From Actinernus sp. WN-2022 (taxonomy: Eukaryota > Cnidaria > Anthozoa > Actiniaria > Actinernidae), in assembly GCA_030867875.1 (NCBI GenBank), contig JAOWCC010000655.1, positions 10,686,269 through 10,750,268 of the forward strand: DNA of 64,000 bases, read 5' to 3'. The position numbers and the translations under genes were made by a program. Below, piece by piece: positions 33,111 through 42,901 of the stretch; position 1 is the first letter of the stretch, and every line of letters begins with the position of its first letter. The notes below the pieces were generated by a model. That model did not search any database. It was given only the letters and a program-made list of their open reading frames with translations, and was not told where the DNA came from.

Positions 33111-33892
33111 ATATTATGATCAGTGATTGGACGAGTTTTACTCAAATCGATAAGGCAGATTTGAACTGTTAACTTCAGAATAAAGTTTACTTATTGTATT
33201 GATCAGTCTCTGTGTCTTTATGTTGTCCGATGCATTTTAAAGCGATCCATTGCGAGTAGGGGAATTTTATTAAAAAGATCACCAAAACGTCTCCCAAAAT
33301 TTTATCATTAAATTAATCGCTTGCTTAATATCTATATCGGGAATATGGAAGATAGATTATCCATGGACATTGTGCCCAAGTATGTGGTTAATCGATGCAA
33401 GAATTGGTTATAACAATCTACGTCGAAATCCGTATCTTAGCTTTCTTACTGTGCCGCCACGAAACTACAATCTTGGACAATGATTCTGGACTCTGGTCGC
33501 TTTAATAGACTGTCCATTCATTTAACTCCCACTCCGGCCCCCCTTTGAACACCTTCAATCTGAAAATTGTTTCACTGGTTTGGGAAGCTGCAGCTGTGTT
33601 AACTTTGCGTCAGATATTAATTTCTATTTTCATATAATAGTAATTTTTGTTGACTGTCCCAACATTTTTTATCCATGATTGTAACTCATTCAGAGCCGTT
33701 CCTAGCCTGGGTCGTCGCGTAACGCAAGCCGCCCCACTAACAGCTGCTTACCTCAGCCACACATCCATTTCCGATCATGGTTATCACTGGTCAGGATAAG
33801 GGTGTATATCAAAGCGAGTATTTTACTTCTTTTTTTTTTAATAGGCACCGGACAATTTTTGTATGTTCTAAAACAAATAAATTTAACCTAGC

Positions 33893-34092
33893 CGTTACCC
33901 TTTACCCGCTACCCGTTACCTGCTCCCCGTTACTCGCTACCCGCTACCCGTTACCTGCTACCCGTTACCCGCTACCCGTTACCCGTTATCCGCTACCCGT
34001 TACCCGCTACCCGCTACCTGCTACCCGCTACCCGTTACCCGCTACCCGTTACCCGCTACCTGCTACCCGTTACCCGCTACCCGTTACCTGCG
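33893..34092. repeat. Right subterminal heptamer array of element F
   Basis: About 28 units of ACCCGYT (CCCGTTA/CCCGCTA), abutting the right TIR of the MULE-like element. The plus-strand frame 33777-34118 reads through it as a Tyr-Pro-Leu-Pro repeat. Block II copy at 56600-56799. Confidence 0.9.
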
Positions 34093-34205
34093 TTTTAGAC
34101 ACGCCGGCTTTAAAATGAGGTGTAATTTATCTAAATACGACGAATATTCGAGACGCTACTTAATTTTATCCGGAACAGTACCCTGAAGGTATACGATAAC
34201 CTTAA

Positions 34206-35364
34206 TATGAGAGGACGCAAGTGGGTGTGTACTGTACCAGCTGTACTGTACTGTACTCAAAGCTGTACTGTACTGTACTCAAATATTGAAGTCACCGACA
34301 CCTTAAAGATTCTAGGAGTTACACTAGACCGCAAGCTCACCTTCAAGTCACACATCTCGGAACAGCTGAGGAAAGCTTATGCTAAGGCGGCAGCATTGAG
34401 ACGATTACGTCGATTTATCCCAGAAGAAGTTATGATACGCCTCTACAAGGCATATATACTGCCCCACCTGGAGTACTGTAGTCCTATCCTACTGGGAATT
34501 GGTAAAGGTCAAACCAAACGATTGGAGGATGCCAATCATTACATTCTGAGGACTATTTTAGGCCTATCTAAGTCATTACAATGTCATTATCGTATTACTT
34601 TATTCTAAAGTACGTAAATACGAAAACCTTGGCCCAGCGTAGATGTTTTCAGTCGTTATCCCTACTTTATAAATGTGTGCATGATCAAGGTCCTTCATAC
34701 ATCAATGATTTTTTTAAACTTAAAATTGTGAAGTACAACCTACGAGGTAATGGCACTAGGCTGGTACAACCACGCTTTAAATATGAATGGAAGCATAGAT
34801 CCTTCTCATATATTGTTAGTAGACTTTGGAACAATTTACCACCTAAGAAACTTAGCTTAATATGGCATAGTGCTACTTCATGGTTCGTTTTAGTTTTATA
34901 GATTTTGTTAATTTCCGACTAAGAACTGATACAGTAGTTTTTTTCTTTGCTTTTACTTTTTACTAACAGACACGTCACGGCTCAGGAGAAAATACTTTTT
35001 ATAGGGGTACGGTAGGGATAGTATTTTTACGTTAGGGGTTAGGGTAAATTATTGGGGTAATTGTCTATGGAGGAGGGTGTTGGTCTTATTTTCCCTGGGA
35101 AGGGGGGGAGGGGGTGGGGCTGCCATCGGGGTGTTTCTTTTCTTGTGGGAAGGGGTTGGTTGCAATGTGGGAGGGGATACTTTTCACATTGTTATTAATA
35201 AAGAGGTGAAATACATTTTATTAGATTTTATTATAAATTTTAATAGAATATTTATACACATATATATATTGTAATTTTTTATTTTATTTTTAAGTTCACG
35301 TTCAAGTTTTAACGAGTTATATAGCTCCTAGTTGACACGTGGGTAAATAAAGTATTGTATTGTA
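34206..35364 (+). mobile_element. 3' fragment of a LINE (block I)
   Basis: Starts with a short GTACT-type microsatellite (34238-34280), then reverse transcriptase C-terminal coding and an untranslated region ending in AATAAAGTATTGTATTGTA. The end structure is typical of CR1/L2-like LINEs. Only the C-terminal part is present. Confidence 0.75.
34282..34901 (+). pseudogene. LINE RT C-terminal domain, frameshifted
   Basis: Frame 1 (34282-34605) carries LGVTLDRKLTFKSHI and LYKAYILPHLEYCSPI, motifs of the region after the catalytic palm in CR1/L2-like reverse transcriptases. Frame 2 (34581-34901) continues with a segment ending in SRLWNNLPP, the usual C-terminal signature. A frameshift lies around 34581-34605. 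The palm domain and YADD motif are absent. Non-functional. Confidence 0.8.
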
Positions 35365-36256
35365 AGTACGTCGGCTAAATCCTTTGTACCTTATCCCGGA
35401 TTCCATTCATACTTTGTGTTTCAAGTTTCGGGGTGTCTAAATCCCCAATAATCCTATTAGACGATTCTATACGCTTTTACCTCAAAGGATAAACCAGATC
35501 AAATTGCTGAAACAATCCATGACCGTCAGTAGATGACAAATAAAACCGGAATACATTTTTCCTCGTGGTTTTCCAAATGCTTAAAATTAGATTTTGACTA
35601 CAAAATGACCAATAATGGTGAGTACATCGGTAGATAGTAATCGATTTAGTTGGCTTCGAATTGAAACTGATACTGGACCGGCACTGGGCTGTTTTTTCTT
35701 CTTCGTGTATCCAGTCATATTCACCAGGATAACCCGGCTTGGCCGACTATACTCCCGCCGGTCTGCAATTTTATTTTATTTCTCACACAATGAGTAAGGA
35801 ATTGTTATTTTTTCATTTAGTTTTCTATCACTGAATGTGTTATAGATATAATTAGAATAGTTGAAGGGGTAAATACTTTGTTTTTCGTTAGATTAGAGTA
35901 CTTCAGCCGGAAGGAAATCAATATCAAGTCATTATTTTAAAACTGTTTTTATTGTAACATTTATGAGACAATTTTATTTTATTCTTGAATTACTCTATTG
36001 GTGGTTTTCATGGTCGTGACACGCGATCGCAAAATTGGTTTGCATTGACGAAATGAAATATAACATTTTGGTCCTTGTAGAACTACTAAAAAGAGGTACC
36101 CGTATTGGTAATGTAATACCGATACAAAGCACATGGTAAGCACGTGCACAATGCATGCGGAGTGGGAGTCAATTATTCACACCCCCTATAGGGGCTTACA
36201 ATACAGCACGAGGTCCAACTCTTGTGAGATCAGTCTGCTGCTTAAGCTCGACTTAA
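35365..36256. other. Non-coding spacer within the insert
   Basis: No gene, RNA or clear repeat recognised. It ends at the TAA target site of the next TIR element. Confidence 0.4.
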
Positions 36257-36981
36257 GGGACGGACCATTAGAAAAGTTATGGGGGGGTGGGGGAATTCCC
36301 CAAAAAAAATCCATGCACAGCCAGCAACACAGAAAAAAAATTATACATGGAGGGGGAGATAGTAGCCTGCGAACAGCATCCTCTACTTGATAGCCTGTGT
36401 ACAGCCGTACGTCTCCCCTCAAAATTCGGGAAGGGACGTCTGTGCTACACTGTCGTTAATCGTGTTCTGGCATAATTTTGCATAAACTACATCTCGATTT
36501 CCATTGGCCGAGAAACACTAGACAGTACACATTGTAGATTTCAGATTGTTCATTTCCTATTGTTAATGCAATGCAAGAGACAAAGACGGGAGGACGCTGC
36601 GAAGCGGGGAAAATAAATAAATGTCCTTCTTCGATAGCCTATACACAGACGGCGTATTCCCTTCAAAGGAAGGGATTTGGAGATCTTTCTTTCCTCGAGG
36701 GAGTTGAAGATTGGATAAACTCTTGAGTTTGAGAACCATGTGATGGCTCTTAAGGTTTACTTAGGACAAGAACTGTTAAGTACAAAGATAGCTAAATTTG
36801 GAATAACTTAATATTCCAAATTGAATAGATTAGTACATAAAATATTTTCAAAAAAAAAAAACGTGCATGAGATCTCAGCCGAAAAAAAATTGCTGCACAG
36901 CAAACTGGAGTAAAAAACATTCATGCAGCTTGAGAATCCCCCCCCCCCCCCCCCCCCATAACTTTTCTAATGGTCCGTCCC
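36257..36981. mobile_element. 725-bp TIR element, GGGACGGACCATT ends, TAA TSD
   Basis: The ends GGGACGGACCATTAGAAAAG (left) and the complement (right, about 36960-36981) are followed by G- or C-runs. TAA flanks both sides (36254-36256, 36982-36984). A 3-bp TAA target and GG-start fit PIF/Harbinger elements (inference). A single end of the same or a related family (GGGACGGACCATTTG) sits in each full A unit. Block II copy at 58964-59722. Confidence 0.65.
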
Positions 36982-37745
36982 TAACAGCTTTGTCATTTTC
37001 ATCCCTCCTCCTCCCCATGGTCTGTGCCACCTTCTTACTTGTGCTAAAGGTGCTAAGTCGCTTTTAAGTCCCCACCTTTGCTGGGCAAATTATATTTTTC
37101 TAAAAATAAGATCTGTAATGATATAAATATTAATGAGTTATTAAAACGGCTATGTGCTCAACATTTGCACATAGCCAGATTAATCCAACTCAGTAGTTTT
37201 GTGTTTCTGTCCCGCAAACCGAGCTCAACATTGACAGCAGGTCCATCATATATAATCACAATTCAGGGAAGGACATAAATATATTTATAACTCACATTTT
37301 GGAACATTGGATTATTTCCTAACGGAGCTGTGGGCCAATGAATGTACGACAAGTTTACAGTACTTTGTATGCGGCCGCCATCTTTGTGGCCTTCTCTGGG
37401 GCACCAACATGGCGGCCATAAAACGAAAATACAAATAAAGCTTAATTTCCCATTAAAATCATTGGGTTTCACTTCAAAACTCTTTGAATGCAACTTTAAA
37501 TGATTTATCGAGTTAAAAAAAGAAATTGACACAATTATATGGATATTTATGCCTTCCGGAAAACACGCTGGCTCCGGCGTTCTGTCATAAAATAAAAAAA
37601 ATTATTTACTCCAGAACAACACACCCTATCGACGTGAAATTTGCTGTGTATAATTTTATTATCGATGTCTAGAATATATACAAAGAACAGCTTTGTAGGA
37701 ATTATAGTTTAGGTTTTTGAAGACGTCACATGCAAACCAAGAATA
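36982..37745. other. Non-coding; small hairpins
   Basis: A perfect small hairpin, GGCTATGTGC...GCACATAGCC, lies at about 37148-37178. A palindromic GCGGCCGCCATCTTTGTGG...ACATGGCGGCC motif spans about 37371-37418. No gene recognised. The minus-strand frame 37263-37532 has no known domain. Confidence 0.4.
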
Positions 37746-39759
37746 GCTCTTCGAGACCAAATTAACTCCAGCGTATGGGATGAAAAGAGCCTGACAATGA
37801 GGTTGGCTCATGCGTTATACATGGCATCGAGGCTATAATGATAATTTTTACTTAAACACTATATTATTCGCAAATACACCAGCCTTTATGCAGACCCAAT
37901 AACTCGTCTACTTTTTGATATTTTCAGGAGTCGCAATTATCTGATTATTACGTCACTCGCTCGTTCGTTTTCTCAAACTTTACAACGAGTGAATTAATCT
38001 CGTACAAAACACTTCATATGCTGTTATCTGTTTATTATACATCATACGAGAATGATATGTTTGCTCCACATATGTTTGTTGTCGTTAACTTACGATACTA
38101 TAAAAAGTAGTGAGAGCTCAGTCGGAAATTACACTAAGTTTAGTCGATAAGAAGCTTTAGGACATGTATCGATCGATTGTGTTCTCCTTATATGGTCTTT
38201 GGAAACAGCTGCATGTTTGCTTGGTTCCAAACAGCTTGCTTCAACTTCAGAAGCGATGGCCGCCATGTTGGCTCATGCTTTTGCTCCAATCTCGTTCACA
38301 AAACTGTTTTGGTCTTAATGCGGCACTAAGCTAAGCATATATGTCGACGGTCCCTTTTTGATCAAAGAACAAAGCTTTTTCCCAAACATAAACAAAAGTT
38401 ATTAGACAATGAGACTTAAAATACACTCTTTCAACGGAGCCTTCAAAACATTCGAAACGATGAATAGAGCCTTTCAAAACATTAAACAACACGTCAAAAG
38501 TGATAAAAGACAGTTGCGTGAATAATCACTTTGATCACTGAGTCATATCTCAATCGGTCATTACGGGATGGTTTTCAAACTTTTCAAACGAAAATGCATA
38601 AAGCGCACAATGGAGGTAAGAAAAGTTAAAATGTAAATAAAAAGGTAAATCCTCCGTGAGCACTGTACGATGTATTTAGCTAACCTACTAGAATCGATAG
38701 AATAAAAATAACCAAATCTTGAAAGAATTAAGATCGTAACGCAAAGATTACAACTGGTTATAGCGCGTTAGGAAATCAATATACAAGTACTCACGCTGTC
38801 TCTTTCATGTGACGATGTGAGAAAAAGATTTCGATGACATTTGGAAAGACATTTCAAGGCTACTAGCCGTCACGATTTTCTAATATAAGGCAGTCAATAT
38901 TTTCTTCGCTGTTTCCCTTCCACACGATCGCTTTCCTGTCGTTTTCAACCGTTCGCACGAAAACGCTAAAAGCACACGAAACGCACACATGCACACATGT
39001 AGATCAGATATTTAGATTGATATTACACGCGCGTTTTCGAAAACCTTCGTTCTTCCTGATAGACCTCCGATATCTGATTCGGAAAGCGTTTTCATAAAGC
39101 TGCGCTTTCGATGGAAAGAATTAACGCCTGTTCATCGCTTACATGTGGACGGAGCGTGCCTCCGTTTTGATGCAAAAACGTATACGGGTGGTCAGGTCCG
39201 GCCATAATTACTGTTGCCGATCTTCGGCCGGCCTGTGAAAAATCGTCTTAGGGACGGACCATTTGAAAATTGATTGGGGGGGGGGGGGGGGGGAGGGGGT
39301 ACCGCAAATCCCCCCAAAAAATTGAGCAAGCCGAATTTGCACAGAAAAAAGAGCGAACGAGCCGAAATCACCCCGGAAAAATCGAGCAAGGGTGAAACTT
39401 TGTTCATTAGCTGAAACAGGTTCAGCCAATGTTTAGTATCTAGAACACAGGAAACCAGTGTTTTAGAGAGCAGTAAAATCTCAAACATTTTGGCTCGGGC
39501 CTTTGGCCCTCGCAATATTTCAATACATTCTGTTTTTTTCTTCCATACGCAGGACGGTATATTATCTAAGCTCATAATCAAAGGCACATTCCCATATAGG
39601 ACAGATAATGCATTCGTGTACAAGAGATTAGTTATATAGTTATATATGCCAATGTTGAGCACTTTTTATTGTTTTGTTTTATTTGAGACTACGGAACAAT
39701 GCAATATGATGCACTACAATACAATATGATGCACGAATTAACAGTACAATTTTAAGTAT
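37746..39759 (+). repeat. Repeat unit A3 (5'-truncated)
   Basis: Begins at the GCTCTTCGAGACCAAATT block, about 575 bp into unit A, and continues to the unit end. It overlaps in content with the end of A2, so the insert between them is not a simple single-site insertion. Contains the GGGACGGACC block with an 18-base G-run. Confidence 0.7.
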
Positions 39760-41708
39760 CGATTGCATATTTTGTTAGTCAGTCACCGGATATCGATATG
39801 TAGGCTTTTGTGCGCAATTACTTTAATATGTAAACGAAATAGAAAACACCTTTTTCGTGTTCTCATAGTAAAAATGGAACGATTAAAAAGAGTGCGATGT
39901 ATATGATGCCATTTCTTTGATATTTTTTGCTCTTATTTAAGGGAAGAGATCCAGCAAGGTGACCGTGTGACACGAATGACAAGCAACAGTTCCAGTAACC
40001 AATTTAAACTATGCAATGAGTAACACAGAACTCCTATTTTGCTAAGTGTGCTGAACCTTAATGGGACGACCTTAATATAAATAAATATAAATAAACTGAC
40101 CTGTAAAGCAGGATAATAAAGAAAAATTGTTTCATTTGGTGTTGTGGTCGTTGTCTTTGGTGTTGTTTTGAACGATACAACTGTTATTCTAGATTGATAA
40201 ATAACGATATTAAAACAGATTTAAGATGCTCTTCAAAGGTCAATAATGATTTTCTTAATAAATCGAATAATGTTAAGGACTCGCGCATTAAAAAAAAAAA
40301 AAGGTTATTCTTGAATTACTCTATACTGGCTCTTCGAGACCAAATTAATTCCAGCGTATGGGATGAAAAGAGCCTGACAATGAGGTTGGCTCATGCGTTA
40401 TACATGTAATCAAGGCTAAAATGATAATTTTTACATAAACACTATATTATTCGCAAATACATCAGCCTTGATGCAGACCCAATAACTCCTCTACTTTTTG
40501 ATATTTTCAGGAGTCGCAATTATCTGATTATTACGTCACTCGCTCGTTCGTTTTCTCAAACTCTCGTACAAAACACTTCATATGCTGTTATCTGTTTATT
40601 ATACATCATACGAGAATGATATGTTTGCTCCACATATGTTTGTTGTCGTTAACTTACGATACTATAAAAGGTAGTGAGAGCTCAGTCGGAAATTACACTC
40701 AGTTTAGTCGATAAGAAGCTCGGGACATGTATCGATCGATTGTGTTCTCCTTATATGGTCTTTGGAAACAGCTGCATGTTTGGTTGGTTCCAAATAGCTT
40801 GCTCCAACTTCAGAAGCGATGGCCGCCATGTTGGCTCATGCTTTTGCTCCAATCTCGTTCACAAATCTGTTTTGGTCTTACACACTAAACGTGGCACTAA
40901 GCTAAGCATATATGTCGACGCTCCCTTATTGATCAAAGAACAAAGCTTCTTTCCCAAACATAAACAAAAGTTATTAGACAATGAGACTTAAAATACACTC
41001 TTTCAACGGAGCCTTCAAAACATTAAACAAAACGTCAAAAGTGATAATTAAAAAGAAAGTTGCGTGAATAATCGCTTTGATCACTGAGTCATATCTCAAT
41101 CGGTCATTACGGGGTGGTTTTCAAACTTTTCAAACGAAAATGCATAAAGCGCACAATGGAGATAAAAAAAGGTAAAATGGAAATAAAAAGGTAAATCCTC
41201 CGTGAGCACTGTACGATGTATTTAGCTAACTTAGTAGAATCGATAGAATAAAAATAACCAAATGCTTGAAAGAATTAAGATCGTAACGCAAAGATTACAA
41301 CTGGTTATAGCGCGTTAGGAAATCAATATGCAAGTACTCACGCTGTCTCTTTCATGTGACGATGTGAGGAAAAGTTTTCGATGACATTTGGAAAGACATT
41401 TCAAGGCTACTAGTCGTCACGATTTTCTAATATAAGTCAGTCAATATTTTCTTCGCTGTTTCCCTTCCACACGATCGCTTTTTTGTCGTTTTCAACCGTT
41501 CGCACGAAAACGCTAAAAGCACACGAAACGCACACATGCACACATGTAGATCAGATATTTTGATTGATATTACACGCGCGTTTTCGAAAACCTTCGTTCT
41601 TCCTAACAGACTCTCCGATACCTGATTCGGAAAGCGTTTTCATAAAGCTGCGCTTTCGATGGAAACGATTCACACCTGTTTATCGCTTACGTGTGGACGG
41701 AGCGCGCC
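39760..41708 (+). repeat. Repeat unit A4 (3'-truncated)
   Basis: Follows A3 directly and matches other A copies until about GTGTGGACGGAGCG (41704), then diverges into unique sequence. Carries the empty AT site (39817-39818) of the MITE found in A8. Confidence 0.7.
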
Positions 41709-41903
41709 TTTCGTAGCGTCTTTTCCGATTAATTGAAAACTTGGGCGCGTAAGATAAACTCCGTCAATATATATTCTGGAAATCGAACACTATTCGGAAA
41801 GCCAACGGAGAGTCCAGAAAAAAACGATCTACGCACCATAAAACGATGAATAAATTAGCTTGGACCACTAACCCCAATAACTCGTGTTAGACCCCCCGCC
41901 AAG

Positions 41904-42167
41904 ATGCGGACAAACAAACCACTTTTCGTGTTAGAACTTACAAGGATTGACCAGCACTTCAGTTCGTCCTCTAACTATTCTACTAGAAATGACGGCTTTC
42001 CTGTATTATATTTTGAAAGAGAGTCCGATTATTATACTGTCGAACAGCTTAGATGTTGGCTAAAATACAGAGGATTGAAACAAAGCGATAAATGGCCATA
42101 TTATCAAGCGAGTTCCACCGACATTTGGAAATGGGTGCAAACTTGGCGCGAAATACAGTGTTTATAA
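41904..42167 (+). pseudogene. SAP-like domain fragment
   Basis: 87 codons. Residues about 45-58 read TVEQLRCWLKYRGLKQSDK, which resembles the first helix and turn of a SAP domain, a helix-loop-helix DNA-binding motif often found at the N-terminus of transposon- or nuclease-associated proteins in invertebrate genomes. Immediately after, the frame loses similarity. A +1 shift gives NGHIIKRV, the expected second-helix ending, so a single-base frameshift is likely. No further domains. Probably a remnant of an element-encoded protein; a broken host exon is the alternative. Confidence 0.4.
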
Positions 42168-42239
42168 GATCGTTTATAATAAAATAAGATCGTTTATTTC
42201 GATACCTTGATTGCAGTTAAAAAACTGAATTACTAAGGT

Positions 42240-42600
42240 TTACACATGTTCTAAAATATAGTAAATATAAAATATAAAATATAGAATATAAAATATATGT
42301 GCAATGTATGCAACTACTTATTTGATACTAATGAACTATTAACTACATTATACTTAATTCCTTGCTAACAGAGGGAATTATAACGTTCGGCGCTGGATAT
42401 TATAAAAGTGTTTTTGAACCGGTTCGTCTTACATAAGGGCAAAGTAAAAGGCCTAACATATCTTAAAGATCTAATTAAATTAATGTTATGTGGAACTAAC
42501 GCATATAACTGACCTTGAGGGTGAGCTAAGATTTTGCGGAAAAAGCTGTCACAAAGTTGTAATCTCCGTTCTGAGAGTTTGCTTAAACCCGATAACTCGA
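42240..42600 (-). pseudogene. LINE 3' fragment (minus strand)
   Basis: On the minus strand from about 42600 to 42370 a continuous reading gives LSERRLQLCDSFFRKI and, near the end, CKTNRFKNTFIISSAERYNS followed by a stop. This is the arrangement seen at the C-terminus of non-LTR or related reverse transcriptases (Cys-Lys-Thr-x-Arg-Phe, then a Tyr-Asn near the end). It is followed by an AT-rich untranslated tail with ATATAAA-type repeats (42240-42300). Truncated upstream. The SINE and its direct repeats adjoin its 5' side. Confidence 0.55.
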
Positions 42601-42895
42601 GTGCTACGCGGCAAACATGATTTCATATCATAACTACATATACATATATAATCGCCGTGACCCCATAAAACGCACCAATACCCATGATTGCTCTCATCTG
42701 TCTTGATAGCTCAGTTGGTAGAGCGCTAGACATGTAACCTGGAGATCGTTGGGTTCGAGTTCCACTTGGGTCAGAGATTTTTTCTCTTTCCCTCGTAGGG
42801 CGTGCACACTTAGCACTACAGCTTACCACTTTATATCACATTCTTTACACTTACTAGTGCTACGCGGCAAACATGATTTCATATCATAACTACAT
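42600..42895 (+). mobile_element. tRNA-derived SINE with 40-bp direct repeats
   Basis: Two identical 40-bp repeats (42600-42639, 42856-42895) flank 216 bp. Inside is a tRNA-like head (about 42700-42773) with A box TAGCTCAGTTGG (42707-42718) and B box GGTTCGAGTTC (42752-42762), the RNA polymerase III promoter. The head folds into a weak cloverleaf: acceptor 6 of 7 pairs with wobbles, anticodon TGT. The body has a TTTTTTCTCTTTCCC stretch and no poly(A). The minus-strand frame across it encodes the GTRTQRSPGYMSSALPTEL-type peptide that tRNA-like SINEs commonly yield. Confidence 0.75.
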
Positions 42896-42901
42896 TGTAC
42901 A

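Larger units (their letters stand above)
30900..34106. mobile_element. 3.2-kb MULE-like element F, 10-bp TSD (block I)
   Basis: GCTTTAAAAT flanks both ends (30890-30899 and 34107-34116). The ends are CGGCGTGTCTAAAACGCAG in inverted orientation, perfect over the first 19 bp, followed in both arms by arrays of a 7-bp unit (TAACGGG/TAGCGGG; 30917-30987 and 33893-34092). The 10-bp duplication fits the Mutator/MULE class by inference. The interior contains two MITEs, a minisatellite and a family R repeat, but no transposase that I recognise. It is inserted about 90 bp from the right end of element E. Confidence 0.8.
28652..34205. mobile_element. TTAA element E (block I), host of nested insertions
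   Basis: TTAA (28652-28655) followed by AGGTTATCGTATA; the right end is TATACGATAACCT before TTAA (34202-34205). The TIRs stay similar for about 22 bp. Without the nested MULE-like element the body would be about 2.3 kb. No transposase recognised. Left of the element is unit A; right of it is a LINE fragment rather than the continuation of unit A, so the two ends may come from different copies joined by deletion. TTAA plus an AGG start suggests a Kolobok-type element (inference). Confidence 0.6.
24049..42901 (+). repeat. Tandem duplication, block I
   Basis: The block starts at TATTTTCGAGTTAGCCGATT (24049). The same start recurs at 42902. Order inside: A1, A2 (partial), composite insert B1, A3 (partial), A4 (partial), then a unique spacer from about 41709. 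Block II repeats the order A, A, B, A, A. B1 and B2 look almost identical; the few differences I saw include 29274/47117, 31234/49077 and 35639/58346. Length differences come from discrete insertions. Either a recent tandem duplication or two haplotypes joined in assembly. Confidence 0.8.

Noticed and set aside
33893..34092. Interstitial telomere array
   Set aside because: The unit is a heptamer (TAACGGG/TAGCGGG), not TTAGGG, and it lies symmetrically inside the TIRs of a transposon.
33777..34118. ORF encoding a Tyr-Pro-Leu-Pro repeat protein
   Set aside because: A translation of the heptamer array; open only because of repeat composition.
28652..37745. LTR retrotransposon with unit A as LTRs and B as the internal region
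   Set aside because: The flanking A parts are different, overlapping portions of the unit, and no gag, protease, integrase or primer-binding site is seen.
42700..42773. Functional tRNA-Thr (TGT) gene
   Set aside because: Stems have mismatches and many wobbles, the B box has a substitution, and the segment sits inside a SINE flanked by long direct repeats.
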